Assembly: GCF_020216065.1 (NCBI RefSeq)
Contig: NZ_JAIWNA010000011.1
Location: 1-64,000, forward strand
Length of the DNA stretch: 64,000 bases
Direction of reading: 5' to 3'
Origin: Nocardia rosealba
GTDB taxonomy: Bacteria > Actinomycetota > Actinomycetes > Mycobacteriales > Mycobacteriaceae
Shown here piece after piece: positions 51,378-60,592 of this stretch. The translations under genes and the position numbers were made by a program. The number at the start of each line of letters is the position of its first letter. Positions within the stretch are counted from its first letter, which is position 1. Below the pieces are notes generated by a model that did no database searches, had not been told where the DNA came from, and was given only the letters and a program-made list of their open reading frames with translations.

Positions 51378-51425
51378 GGTGATCCTCATCGATCGTGGGG
51401 TGAACTTGTGCCTCGCGGCACGGGA

Positions 51426-52685
51426 CTACTTGCCGGAGGTATCGATCAGGCCCTCGGTCAGCGACCAGTGCTCGCCGGCGAAGGTCTGGATGCCGACCGC
51501 CTCGAGCGGGAAGCCGTCGCCCGCACCGGTTTTCATGCTGATACCGGGCAGCATCAGGTCGGCGGAGACGTTGTCGAGCGAGCGCATCGCATCGCGCAGG
51601 CCCTCCCTGGTCGGGCACTTCGCCGCTTCGAGGGTCTTGTGGAAGCTCTGTGCCATCGCCCAGCCGGCCATGGCGTGCTGGTTCTCGGTGTCGGCGCCGG
51701 GTGCGTACTGGGTGAGTTCGGTCTTGAACGTCTGCATGCCTGCGTCGGTGGCCCAGCGCGGGTCGGCGGGGTCCTTGAGGAACGCCGCGCTCACCGTGCC
51801 CTGGATGTTCGGCAGGCCGACCGGGCGCAGTGTCGCCATGGTGTTGGATACCTGGGTGAGCACGTGCAGCGGGTTCCAGTCGGTGTTGCGCACGTCGGCG
51901 GCCAGGGCCTGGGAGGCGAACTTCGGCGTCGAGAAGTTCAGCATCACATCGGCTTTGGAGTTGGCCAGGTTGCGGACCTGCGCGTCGACGGTGGGGTCGG
52001 TCACCTCGAAGCTCTGCTCGGCGACCACCTTCACCCCGCTGCCCTCGGCGCCTTCGCGGAACGCGGCGAGCAGGTCCTTGCCGAAGTCGTCGTTCTGGTA
52101 CAGCACCGCGACGGTCGCGGTGGGGCGCTGCTTCTTCACGTACTCGGCGTAGGCCAGGCCCTCGGTGCGGTAGCTGGGTTGCCAGCCGATGGTCCACGGG
52201 TTGTCCTCGGACCCGAACTTCGTGGCGCCGGTGGCGACGAACACCTGCGGCACCTTGCGCTGGCCGAGGTAGTCGCTCACCGCCGAGGAGGTGGCGGTGC
52301 CGAGGGTCTGGAAGACGGCGAACACCTGATCCTGTTCGACGAGGCGACGGGTCTCCTCGACGGTTTTGGGCGGCTGGTAGCCGTCGTCGCGGACGAGGTA
52401 TTCCACCTGGCGTCCACCGATGCCGCCTTTCTCGGCGTTGACGTAGTCGAAGTAGGCCTTGATGCCCTTGGGCACCTCGCCATAGGCCGAGGCCGGACCG
52501 GACAGCGGGTACACGCCGCCGAGCTTGATGGTGCTGTCGGTGATGCCGGTGGTCTGCTGACCTCGGCAATCGCCTTGGCCGACGGTTCCGGTGTCGGCGT
52601 TGCGACCACCGCACGCGGTGAGCGTGGCGACCGCGAGGGCCAGTGCGGCGGCCACCCCGAGACACTGGATTGTCCTAGTGCGCAT
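51426..52685 (-). CDS. livK: Branched-chain amino-acid-type ABC transporter substrate-binding lipoprotein
   Basis: Type I binding protein of 419 residues with lipobox TLTAC, Cys25. The leucine-binding fold is shown by IKLGGVYPLSGPASAYGEVPKGIKAYF (about 53-79), VPQVFVATGATKFG and TVAVLYQNDDFGKDLLAAF. It is the distal gene of the Liv-type operon, overlapping the LivM gene by 11 bases. Besides branched-chain amino acids, relatives bind aromatic acids or amides, so the ligand is uncertain. Confidence 0.88.
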   Translation of the reverse strand: MRTRTIQCLGVAAALALAVATLTACGGRNADTGTVGQGDCRGQQTTGITDSTIKLGGVYPLSGPASAYGEVPKGIKAYFDYVNAEKGGIGGRQVEYLVRDDGYQPPKTVEETRRLVEQDQVFAVFQTLGTATSSAVSDYLGQRKVPQVFVATGATKFGSEDNPWTIGWQPSYRTEGLAYAEYVKKQRPTATVAVLYQNDDFGKDLLAAFREGAEGSGVKVVAEQSFEVTDPTVDAQVRNLANSKADVMLNFSTPKFASQALAADVRNTDWNPLHVLTQVSNTMATLRPVGLPNIQGTVSAAFLKDPADPRWATDAGMQTFKTELTQYAPGADTENQHAMAGWAMAQSFHKTLEAAKCPTREGLRDAMRSLDNVSADLMLPGISMKTGAGDGFPLEAVGIQTFAGEHWSLTEGLIDTSGK

Positions 52686-53715
52686 GAGTTCTCCCTTTCC
52701 GGACGCGTTGTCCGAGCCAGTGCGCCCATCGGGTGGCCAGACCGGCCAGTCCCTGGGGTGCGAGGTACATGACCGCGATGATCAGCAGTCCGAAGATGAC
52801 GCCGGGTGCGGCCTGGTTGACGTCTTGCGCCAGGCTCGGCACGAACATCACGAACAGCCCGCCGAGCACCGGCCCCCACGTCGTGCCGAGTCCGCCGACG
52901 ACGAGCCCGGCCAGCAGGGTGATCGACAGGGTGAGCGCGAACGAGTCGGGGGAGACGAAGGCGATCACCCAGGTGTAGACGCAGCCCGCGACGCCGGCCA
53001 GCAGCGCGCTCCAGGCGAAGGCCAGGGTCTTGTAGTGCGCCAGGTTCACCCCGAGCACCTCGGCGGCGGTCTCGTTGTCACGCACCGCGTGCAGGGCGCG
53101 ACCGACTTTGGAGCGCAGCATCCCGGCGACCAGCACGAAGCTCAGCACGGTGACGGCCAGCGCGAGGAAGTACAGCCACTGGTCCTCGGCGAGCCCGGTC
53201 CAGGCAGGCGGCACCGGCTTGTCGACGCCGAGTCCCATCGAGCCGCCGGTGAGTCCGTCGAACCGTTTCAGCAACGGGACCAGGAAGATCGCGATCGACA
53301 GGGTGACCAGTGCGAGATACAGCCCGCGCAGGCGCAACGCCGGGATCCCGAGCGCGAACCCGAGCACGAAGGTGATCGCCGCCGCCAGCGGTATGGTCGC
53401 GAAATACGCTGTGTCCCAGCGATGCATCGCGATCGCGGCCGTGTAGGCGCCGATCGCGAAGAACGCGCCGTGGCCGAGCGAGATCTGGCCGGTGTGCCCG
53501 ACGAGCAGGTTGAGCCCGAGCAGGGTGACCGCGTAGATCATGGCCATCGCCAGCTGGAAGGTGTGGAAGGGCACCAGCTGGAACGGTGCGGCACAGGCGA
53601 GCAGGAGTACCGCGACCGTGAAGACCAGCGGAAGCCGGGGGACGCGAATTCTCGAACGTTCCGGTTCCGCCTGGAGTGCTGCAGGATTCGCTGCCGAGAT
53701 TTTCAACTCGCTCAT
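52675..53715 (-). CDS. livM: Branched-chain amino-acid-type ABC transporter permease LivM
   Basis: Permease of 346 residues with about nine hydrophobic segments. LivM signature segments are VGHTGQISLGHGAFFAIGAY (about 73-92), FDGLTGGSMGLGV and VRDNETAAEVLGVNLAHYKTLAFAWSA (about 213-239). A Lys/Arg-rich tail follows the last helix. It overlaps LivH by four bases and LivK by 11. Confidence 0.93.
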   Translation of the reverse strand: MSELKISAANPAALQAEPERSRIRVPRLPLVFTVAVLLLACAAPFQLVPFHTFQLAMAMIYAVTLLGLNLLVGHTGQISLGHGAFFAIGAYTAAIAMHRWDTAYFATIPLAAAITFVLGFALGIPALRLRGLYLALVTLSIAIFLVPLLKRFDGLTGGSMGLGVDKPVPPAWTGLAEDQWLYFLALAVTVLSFVLVAGMLRSKVGRALHAVRDNETAAEVLGVNLAHYKTLAFAWSALLAGVAGCVYTWVIAFVSPDSFALTLSITLLAGLVVGGLGTTWGPVLGGLFVMFVPSLAQDVNQAAPGVIFGLLIIAVMYLAPQGLAGLATRWAHWLGQRVRKGRTHAH

Positions 53716-54590
53716 ACCCGTTCCACCGCCGCATGTCCGAACAGACCTTGGGGGCGAAGCAACAGCACGCCCAGGATGATCACCAGCGGCACACCGATCT
53801 TGAGTTCGGTGCCGATCGCGTCGACGTATGCGCCGGTGAGGGTTTCGGCGACGCCGACGATCAGTCCGCCCGCCACCGCGCCGCCGGGGGAGTCGAACCC
53901 GCCGAGCGTCGCCGCCGCGAAGGCGTAGATCAGGACGCCGCTCATCATGTTGGGATCGAGGAACAGCAGCGGCGCCGACAGCACGCCCGACACCGACCCG
54001 ACCAGCGCGGCCAGGCCCCATCCCAGCGAGAGCACGGTGCCGACCCGGATGCCGACGAGCCTGGCGGACTGCGGATTACACGCCACCGCCCGCATGGCCA
54101 ACCCGATCGCGGTGTAACGGAACAGCAGATACAGCAGTGCCATCACCAGTCCGACGACGGCGAAGATGCCGAGGCTGCCGTACCCCACACTGACATCGGC
54201 GACCCGTAATGCGCCGTCCGGGAAGGGATTCGGGAAGGACTTCACCTGGTAGGACCAGATCCAGCCCGCCGCCGCGTGCACCGTGAAGAACAAACCGACC
54301 GTGACGATCACCAGGGTGATCTCCGGTTTGCCTTCGACCGGCCGGATCACCACCCGCTCGATCACCATGCCCGCGAGGAAGGAGATCACCAGCGTGAGGA
54401 CGAGTGCCGCCCAGAACGGCATCACCTGACTCAGCTGCCAGGCCAGGAAAGCCGAGAACATGGCCAGCTCGCCCTGGGCGAAGTTGGCCACCCCGGTGAA
54501 CCGGTAGATCAGGACCAGCGCCAGCGCCAGCCCCGCGTAGATCGCGCCCGCCGAGAGCCCCTCGACGAGCTGCTGCGCGAATTCGTTCAC
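53712..54590 (-). CDS. livH: Branched-chain amino-acid-type ABC transporter permease LivH
   Basis: Permease of 292 residues with about eight hydrophobic segments. FTGVANFAQGELAMFSAFLAW (about 31-51) and the AVACNPQSARLVGIRVGTVLSLGWGLA loop (about 168-194) are LivH hallmarks. Overlaps of four bases with the genes on both sides (livF upstream, livM downstream) show tight translational coupling. Confidence 0.93.
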   Translation of the reverse strand: MNEFAQQLVEGLSAGAIYAGLALALVLIYRFTGVANFAQGELAMFSAFLAWQLSQVMPFWAALVLTLVISFLAGMVIERVVIRPVEGKPEITLVIVTVGLFFTVHAAAGWIWSYQVKSFPNPFPDGALRVADVSVGYGSLGIFAVVGLVMALLYLLFRYTAIGLAMRAVACNPQSARLVGIRVGTVLSLGWGLAALVGSVSGVLSAPLLFLDPNMMSGVLIYAFAAATLGGFDSPGGAVAGGLIVGVAETLTGAYVDAIGTELKIGVPLVIILGVLLLRPQGLFGHAAVERV

Positions 54591-55312
54591 GGTCGCACCC
54601 GGTATCCGAGGTAGGAGCGGACGACCTGCTCGTCTGCTTTGATCTCGGCGGCGCTGCCGGACAGGACGATGCGGCCCGTCTCGAGCACATGTGCCTGATG
54701 GGCGACACCCAGCGCGAGGTGGGCGTTCTGTTCGACGACTATCACGGTGGTGCGTTCCTCTGCGTTGATGGTGTGCACGATCCCGAACAGCTCCTGGGTG
54801 ACCAGCGGGGAAAGCCCGAGCGAAGGTTCGTCCAGCAGCAGCAGTCGTGGGCGCAGCATCAGCGCCCGGCCGATGGCGAGCATCTGCTGCTGACCGCCGG
54901 ACAGCCCGCCCGCCGCGTCGCGCTGTTTGTCGCGCAGGATCGGGAAGTAGTCGTAGACGCGGCGCAGGTCGGACTCGACGCCCGCGCGGTCGCGGCGGGA
55001 GTAGGCGCCGAGGCGCAGGTTCTCCTCCACCGTGAGCGGGGCGAAGGTGCCGCGGCCCTCGGGCACGTGGGCGACGCCGAGCCGGGCCATCGCCTCGGGT
55101 GCCCGTCCGGCGACCTCGTCACCGTTCAAGCGAAGGGTGCCACGCACTTTCACCATGCCGCACAGCGCGCGCAGCAAGGTGGTCTTGCCCGCACCGTTGG
55201 GACCGAGGATGGCGCATACTTCGCCCTCGGCGACCGAAAAGCTCACACCGTGCAGCACTTTCGCCGCGCCGTAGCCCGCGTGCAGGTCGGTGACGGCCAG
55301 GAATTCGCTCAT
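54587..55312 (-). CDS. livF: Branched-chain amino-acid-type ABC transporter ATP-binding protein LivF
   Basis: ATPase of 241 residues with Walker A GPNGAGKTT (37-45), signature LSGGQQQM and Walker B RLLLLDEPSLGLSP. HVPEGRGTFAPLTVEENLRLGAY is the LivF-type Q-loop region. It overlaps livG and livH by four bases each. Confidence 0.93.
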   Translation of the reverse strand: MSEFLAVTDLHAGYGAAKVLHGVSFSVAEGEVCAILGPNGAGKTTLLRALCGMVKVRGTLRLNGDEVAGRAPEAMARLGVAHVPEGRGTFAPLTVEENLRLGAYSRRDRAGVESDLRRVYDYFPILRDKQRDAAGGLSGGQQQMLAIGRALMLRPRLLLLDEPSLGLSPLVTQELFGIVHTINAEERTTVIVVEQNAHLALGVAHQAHVLETGRIVLSGSAAEIKADEQVVRSYLGYRVRP

Positions 55313-56067
55313 GAGGCAGCCCCCAGATAGGCGCGGACGACAGCCGGATCGCTCTGCACCGCTTCGGGTTCGCCCTCGGCGATCACCTGTCCGAACTCGA
55401 GGCAGACCACCCGGTCGCAGGTGTTCATCACGAATCCCATGTGGTGTTCGACGACGACAACGGTGAGATCGAGCTCGGCCTGCAGGGCACGAAGACGCTC
55501 GGCGAACTCGTCGACCTCGCCGTGGCTCAGCCCGTTCACCGGCTCGTCGAGCAGTAGCAGCCGGGGCCGCACCGCCAGGGCGCGCGCCAATTCGATCCGT
55601 TTGAGCGTGCCGAACGGCAGCCCGGCGGCGGGATGGTCGGCGACTGCGGTGAGGTCGAGCCGCTCGAGCAGTTCGTCGGCCTCGACGCGCAATCGCCGTT
55701 CCTCCCGGCCGACCCACGGCATCCGCAGCCCCGCCGAGACGAAGCCGCCGCGCGTGCGGTGATGGGTGCCGACGAGCACGTTGTCGCGTACCGACATCCG
55801 GGTGAACAGGCCGAGGTTCTGGAAGGTGCGGGCGATGCCGAGCCCGGCCAGTGCATCGGGGCGCACCGTGGTCAGGTCGGTGTCGAGGTAGCGCAAGGTG
55901 CCGGAGGTGGGACGGTTGCGCCGGGTGAGGCAGTTGAACAGGGTGGTCTTGCCCGCGCCGTTGGGCCCGATCAGACCGACCATCTCGCCCGCGGCGACCG
56001 TGAACCCCACATCCTGCAGGGCGGTGATCCCGCCGAAGCGCACCGTCAGGTGGGTTATGTCGAGCAT
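55309..56067 (-). CDS. livG: Branched-chain amino-acid-type ABC transporter ATP-binding protein LivG
   Basis: ATPase of 252 residues with Walker A GPNGAGKTT (36-44), Q-loop GIARTFQNLGLFTRMSV and Walker B RLLLLDEPVNGLS. The ABC signature is replaced by LPFGTLKR, in the place where LivG relatives read LPYGxQRR. ATG at 56067 gives the family length. It is the first gene of a five-gene minus-strand operon GFHMK, divergent from a PucR regulator across 132 bases. Confidence 0.9.
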   Translation of the reverse strand: MLDITHLTVRFGGITALQDVGFTVAAGEMVGLIGPNGAGKTTLFNCLTRRNRPTSGTLRYLDTDLTTVRPDALAGLGIARTFQNLGLFTRMSVRDNVLVGTHHRTRGGFVSAGLRMPWVGREERRLRVEADELLERLDLTAVADHPAAGLPFGTLKRIELARALAVRPRLLLLDEPVNGLSHGEVDEFAERLRALQAELDLTVVVVEHHMGFVMNTCDRVVCLEFGQVIAEGEPEAVQSDPAVVRAYLGAAS

Positions 56068-56199
56068 GCGAGGAACACTAAGAGCGCTGGTCAGCACCCA
56101 CATCGGACGTTGTGGACCAAGTTTTCGGCCGTGCATCGTCCGCTGCGGACAGTGTGATCTGGTTGACACCTCGAACGCGGCGCTGCAAACTCCCCGGAC

Positions 56200-57462
56200 A
56201 TGTCAGCTGGATCACAACTGCTCGGCTACTCCGATCCGGTACACGCCGAGCGAGCCCGGATCGTCGGGTGCGCCTACGACCACGCCGACGAGATCGCCGA
56301 CGATGTGATGGCCAAGCTGCGCGTCGAACTGCCCGGCTACGACACCGCCGACCCGGGGTTCCTCGCCGACGTGCACGACCAGCTGGCCCGGCTCAGCCGC
56401 ACCGGGCTCGGTGCCCTGCTCGAGCACAAGCGAGTCACCCCGGCCGACGTCTCCTACGCCAGGCAGGCCGCCGCCCGCCGCGCCCGCTGCGGGCTGCCGC
56501 TGGTCGACTACATCGCCGCGTTCCGGCTGGGTCAGCGCGCGATCTGGAAATCGCTGCTCGCTCACGCGGGCGACACCGAAGCGGGACGTGAGGCGGTGTT
56601 GTCGCTGGCCGGACCGCTGGCCCGCTACACCGACCTGATCAGCACCCAGGCCACCGACGCGTACCTGGAGTTCCAGCAGTACGTCACCGCGGAATCGAGC
56701 CGCGACGGCCAGGCGCTGATGGACTCCCTGCTCGACGGTGCCCTGCCCGCGAGCGGACCGCACCTGTCCGTGGCCACCGCGCACGGGATCGGCGCCGAAC
56801 GGACCGCGCCGTTGGTGGTGGTCACCGCGATGGTTCTCGATCCCGCGCCGTCGGCCGACTCCCTGTGCGAGACGAGGCAAGTGGTGTCGGCCGCGCTGGC
56901 GCGCACCGGTGTCAACGGGTTGCGCACCCTGTCGGTGGTGCGCGATACCGAGATCGTGGCGATCCCCGCGCTGCGACCCGACGGGTCGGCCGAGCAGCTG
57001 TGCGAGCGACTGCGAGCGCTGCGTGCGCAACTCGCCGCCGACGGTGTGGCGCTGGCCGTCGGGGTGAGTACCTCGGTCACCGAGGTCGGCCAGATCCCCC
57101 GGGCGCACCGGCAGGCCAGGGCCGCCCTCGCCCTGCTCCCCGAGGACGGTGGCGTGCTCGCGCTGCCGCAGATGACACCGTTCCGGTACCTGCTGCTGCG
57201 CGCCGACGACACCACCCGTCAGCTCGTCGATCCTCGTGTGGGCGCCGCCCTCGCCGACGACCGCGCCCGGGGCGGCACCCTCGCCGACACCGTGCGCGCG
57301 TTCGCCGCCGCCGACATGAACCTGCGCGAAGCCGCCGACGCCCTGCACATCCACCTCAACACCGCCAAGTACCGGCTGGGCCGCATCCAGGAACTCACCG
57401 GACGCAATGTGCGCAGCGTCAACGACCTCGTCGAACTTCTGGTGGCGATCGAGCTGTTATAA
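56200..57462 (+). CDS. PucR-family helix-turn-helix regulator
   Basis: A 420-residue regulator of the PucR/CdaR type. An N-terminal helical region (about 15-165), a GGDEF-like middle part (about 190-330) and the C-terminal PucR helix-turn-helix (AFAAADMNLREAADALHIHLNTAKYRLGRIQELTG, about 366-400) are visible. It is divergent from the Liv operon and the probable regulator of it. Seven bases after its TAA stop lies hisI, on the same strand, so hisI may be read from this gene's transcript. Confidence 0.88.
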   Translation: MSAGSQLLGYSDPVHAERARIVGCAYDHADEIADDVMAKLRVELPGYDTADPGFLADVHDQLARLSRTGLGALLEHKRVTPADVSYARQAAARRARCGLPLVDYIAAFRLGQRAIWKSLLAHAGDTEAGREAVLSLAGPLARYTDLISTQATDAYLEFQQYVTAESSRDGQALMDSLLDGALPASGPHLSVATAHGIGAERTAPLVVVTAMVLDPAPSADSLCETRQVVSAALARTGVNGLRTLSVVRDTEIVAIPALRPDGSAEQLCERLRALRAQLAADGVALAVGVSTSVTEVGQIPRAHRQARAALALLPEDGGVLALPQMTPFRYLLLRADDTTRQLVDPRVGAALADDRARGGTLADTVRAFAAADMNLREAADALHIHLNTAKYRLGRIQELTGRNVRSVNDLVELLVAIELL

Positions 57463-57469
57463 ACGACGG

Positions 57470-57820
57470 ATGAGTCTGGATCCTGCTATTGCCGCTCGCC
57501 TCAAACGCAACGAGGCCGGGCTCGTCGCCGCGATCGCGCAGGAGAAGGCGACCGGAGACGTGCTGATGATGGCCTGGATGGACGACGAGGCCCTGGCCCG
57601 CACCCTCGAAACCCGCAAGGGCACCTACTATTCGCGTTCACGGCAGCAGTACTGGGTGAAGGGGGAGACCTCCGGGCACACGCAGTACGTGCACGAGGTG
57701 CGGCTCGACTGTGACGGTGACACCGTGCTGCTGATCGTCGATCAGGAAGGTGCGGCCTGTCACACCGGCACCCACACCTGCTTCGACACCGATGTGCTGC
57801 TCGCACGCGAGGCCGAGTGA
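57470..57820 (+). CDS. hisI: Phosphoribosyl-AMP cyclohydrolase
   Basis: Third step of histidine synthesis. A 116-residue monofunctional enzyme without the HisE domain. Metal-binding residues lie in VRLDCDGDTVLLIVDQEGAACHTGTHTCFD, including the Cys/Asp cluster (Cys75, Asp76, Asp78 region; Cys91 and Cys98). It is detached from the other his genes by about 8.1 kb and follows the pucR-like gene by seven bases, which alters its likely regulation. Confidence 0.96.
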   Translation: MSLDPAIAARLKRNEAGLVAAIAQEKATGDVLMMAWMDDEALARTLETRKGTYYSRSRQQYWVKGETSGHTQYVHEVRLDCDGDTVLLIVDQEGAACHTGTHTCFDTDVLLAREAE

Positions 57821-57821
57821 G

Positions 57822-58481
57822 ATGACCGTGCCGGAGGTGCTCGCCGAGCTCGCCGCCCTCGACAATCCGCGTGTTCGCGAGGTCAACGAGAAGCACGGCG
57901 ACGACCACGGCGTGAACCTCACCGAGCTGCGTGCGGTCGCCAAACGGCTGAAGACCGACCACGACCTCGCCCTCGAGCTGTGGGCCACCGACGACACCGC
58001 CGCGAAACTGCTCGCCCTGCTCGTCTGCCGCCCGAAGGCTTTCGACCGGGCCGAGCTCGACGCGATGATCCGCGCCGCCCGCACTCCGAAGGTGCACGAC
58101 TGGCTCGTGAACTATGTGGTGAAGAAGAACCCGCACGCCGAGGAGCTGCGCGTGGCCTGGCTCGCCCACCCGGATCCGGCGGTCGCCGCCGCTGGTTGGG
58201 CGCTCACCGCCGATCGAGTGGTGAAAAAGCCTGCGGGACTGGATCTTCCCGGGCTCCTCGACGACATCGAAGCGCACATGAAAACCGCCCCCGACCGCCT
58301 GCAATGGGCGATGAACACCTGCCTGGCCCAGATCGGGATCACGCACCCCGAACACCGGGCTCGTGCCGTCGATATCGGGGAACGGCTGCGGGTCCTCGCC
58401 GACTATCCGACCTCGCCCGGCTGCACCTCGCCGTTCGCACCCACCTGGATCGCGGAAATGGTGCGCAGACAGGGCGATTGA
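57822..58481 (+). CDS. AlkD-like DNA alkylation repair (HEAT-repeat) protein
   Basis: A 219-residue all-helical protein matching DNA alkylation repair enzymes of the AlkD type: LAELAALDNPRVREVNEKHGDDHGVNLTELRAVAKRL at the N-terminus and repeated helical pairs up to a C-terminal WIAEMVRRQ. The length is that of AlkD. It starts one base after hisI and is probably co-transcribed. Many actinobacterial members lack proven glycosylase activity, so the repair role is by family only. Confidence 0.78.
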   Translation: MTVPEVLAELAALDNPRVREVNEKHGDDHGVNLTELRAVAKRLKTDHDLALELWATDDTAAKLLALLVCRPKAFDRAELDAMIRAARTPKVHDWLVNYVVKKNPHAEELRVAWLAHPDPAVAAAGWALTADRVVKKPAGLDLPGLLDDIEAHMKTAPDRLQWAMNTCLAQIGITHPEHRARAVDIGERLRVLADYPTSPGCTSPFAPTWIAEMVRRQGD

Positions 58482-58484
58482 GCC

Positions 58485-58784
58485 TCAGCGGAGCCGTTCG
58501 CCGGCGACCTTCGACGACGGCAGGCGCCCGGCTTTGGAGGTTCCCCGCAGGGTGTCACCGTCGACGGTCACGTCGAATGCCAGGTTCAGCCGAAGGGGTT
58601 TGGTGACGGCCTGTTTCCAGGTGAGCCGATCGCCGTCGGCGCGGAGCTCGGTGAGTGGCACGTCCTCGCCTGCTCCGCGCGCGACGCCGGTGAGAACCCC
58701 GTCCTGCTCACGGATTTCGACCACGGCGTCGATCTTGCCGATCGGGGTGGCGATGGACATGTTCCAGGTGCCCGCGAAAGACAT
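58485..58784 (-). CDS. Small beta-rich hypothetical protein
   Basis: A 99-residue protein beginning MSFAGTWNMSIATPIGKID. Alternating hydrophobic strands and the opening GTWN, with later GVARGAGEDVPLTEL and DGDTLRGTSKAG, suggest a small beta-barrel of lipocalin type. It ends three bases from the AlkD-like gene (convergent) and lies just downstream of a DJ-1 gene on the same strand. No function can be given. Confidence 0.62.
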   Translation of the reverse strand: MSFAGTWNMSIATPIGKIDAVVEIREQDGVLTGVARGAGEDVPLTELRADGDRLTWKQAVTKPLRLNLAFDVTVDGDTLRGTSKAGRLPSSKVAGERLR

Positions 58785-58825
58785 GCTGATGCGTTCCTGA
58801 CTGTTCGAATGGTGGGGTTCGCTGC

Positions 58826-59515
58826 TCAGAAGGCGGTCGGTGTCAGGCCGTCGGCGCGCCAGACGGTGCCACGCCGCTCGTGTGCGAAGAGCTCTTCGAC
58901 GGCGTGCGCGACGCGGGGCCCCAGTTCGCGCTCGAGCAGATACAGGCCGAGATCCAGGCCGGAGGTGACACCCGCGCCGGTGACCAGGTCGCCGTCGTCC
59001 ACGATCCGGGCCGAGACCGCGTGCGCACCGGTGGCGTCGAGCAGATCCAGGCCGAGATGGTGGGTGGTGGCGTGACGGCCTTCGAGCAGGCCGGCCATGG
59101 CCAGGACCAGCGAGCCTCCACAGACGGTGGCGACAGTGACGTCTGGGGCCTTCATGGCTTGCGTGAGGAGGGCGGGCAGCTCGGTGGTCAGCGTGCGACC
59201 GAGCAGCACCGGGATGGGCTGGTCCGGTTCCCATTCGCCCGCACCCACCTGTGCTTCCGGCGCCTCGCCGAGGTCGCCCACCCGGCCCGAAGCTCCGGGC
59301 ACCACAACGATGTCCGCACGTTCCGGGTCGAGGGTGCCGGTGGCGTGCAACGTCAATCCGCCGGTGCCGCTGACCACCTCACGAGGACCCTGTGCGGAGA
59401 CCAGCTCGACGGTGACCGCACCGTCGGACGCCACGCCGCCCGCGTACAGCACTTCATAGGGAGCGATGGCATCGAGTGGATCGAAGCCGTCGAAAAGGAC
59501 GATCTGAACATGCAT
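58826..59515 (-). CDS. DJ-1/PfpI family protein
   Basis: A 229-residue DJ-1/PfpI-fold protein. The nucleophilic Cys is at 132 in TVATVCGGSLVLAMAG, followed by TTHHLGLDLL, the usual His region. The family opening MHVQIVLFDGFDPLDAIAPYEVL is intact, as in isonitrile-hydratase and GlxA-type members. It is divergent from a GlxA-like AraC regulator (124 bases apart), which itself carries a DJ-1 domain, so the pair may be functionally linked. Confidence 0.88.
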   Translation of the reverse strand: MHVQIVLFDGFDPLDAIAPYEVLYAGGVASDGAVTVELVSAQGPREVVSGTGGLTLHATGTLDPERADIVVVPGASGRVGDLGEAPEAQVGAGEWEPDQPIPVLLGRTLTTELPALLTQAMKAPDVTVATVCGGSLVLAMAGLLEGRHATTHHLGLDLLDATGAHAVSARIVDDGDLVTGAGVTSGLDLGLYLLERELGPRVAHAVEELFAHERRGTVWRADGLTPTAF

Positions 59516-59639
59516 GGATGATTTCCCTCGCGTCGTTCTCCGCTGGACATCCCACAGTCAACCGGTGCTCGCCGCGAGAGCCCAGTGGCACTGGCGACAG
59601 GTTTCGACGGAAAAATGCCAACCTCGCTACCCTCGTGCC

Positions 59640-60578
59640 ATGCACACCGTCGCCGTCCTGGCACTGGACAAGGTGATCCCGTTCGACCTGTCCACCCCGA
59701 TCGAGGTCTTCTCGCGGACCCGGCTGCCCGACGGACGACCCGGCTACCAGGTGCGGGTCTGTGCCGAGCACGCCGAGGTCGACGCGGGCGCCTTCACCCT
59801 GCGTGCCCCGTGGGGCCTGGACGGCCTCCGGAACGCGGACACGATCATCGTGCCGGGCATCGCCGATCCGACCGCCCCGCTCTCACCCGCCGTCTTCGAG
59901 GCGCTATGCGCGGCCGCCGCCGAGGGCACCCGTATCGCCTCCATCTGCGTCGGCACCTTCCCGTTGGCCGCCACTGGTCTGCTCGCCGGGCTGCGCGCCA
60001 CGACCCACTGGCATGCGGCCGACGCACTGGCCGCCACCCATCCCGACATCGACGTCGACCCGGACGTCCTCTACGTCGACAACGGGCAGTTCCTCACCTC
60101 GGCGGGCGCCGCGGCGGGAATGGACTTGTGCCTGCACATGATTCGCCGTGACTACGGCTCGGCCACGGCCGCGCACGCCGCCCGGCTGTCGGTGATGCCG
60201 CTCGAACGCGAAGGCGGACAAGCGCAGTTCATCGTCCACGACCACGTCCCCACACCACAGGGCTCTGAGCTCGAAAAGCTGCTCACCTGGTTACAGCAGA
60301 ACCTGGCCGAAGACCTCACCCTCGCCGATATCGCCGAGCGGGCCGGAACCAGCACCCGCACGCTCATCCGGCGCTTCCGTGAACACACCGGAACCACCCC
60401 ACTGCAATGGCTGCATCGCGTCCGCATCCGGCAGGCGCAGCATCTGCTCGAGACCACCCAGCATTCGGTCGAACGGATCAGCGGCCAGGTCGGTTTCGGG
60501 TCGGCCACCGCCTTCCGGGAGCGCTTCAAGCGCACCACCGGCGTCAGCCCGCAGAGCTACCGGCGCACGTTCAGCTGA
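59640..60578 (+). CDS. GlxA-family AraC regulator with DJ-1/PfpI domain
   Basis: A 312-residue protein. The N-terminal DJ-1/PfpI-like domain (about 1-185) keeps a Cys in IASICVGTFPLAATG (about 100-114). The C-terminal AraC DNA-binding domain is at about 215-312, with both helices: LTLADIAERAGTSTRTLIRRF and SVERISGQVGFGSATAFRERF. The ATG at 59640 gives the usual family length. It is divergent from the DJ-1 gene and likely regulates it. Confidence 0.93.
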   Translation: MHTVAVLALDKVIPFDLSTPIEVFSRTRLPDGRPGYQVRVCAEHAEVDAGAFTLRAPWGLDGLRNADTIIVPGIADPTAPLSPAVFEALCAAAAEGTRIASICVGTFPLAATGLLAGLRATTHWHAADALAATHPDIDVDPDVLYVDNGQFLTSAGAAAGMDLCLHMIRRDYGSATAAHAARLSVMPLEREGGQAQFIVHDHVPTPQGSELEKLLTWLQQNLAEDLTLADIAERAGTSTRTLIRRFREHTGTTPLQWLHRVRIRQAQHLLETTQHSVERISGQVGFGSATAFRERFKRTTGVSPQSYRRTFS

Positions 60579-60592
60579 ACCGGATTCGAGGC

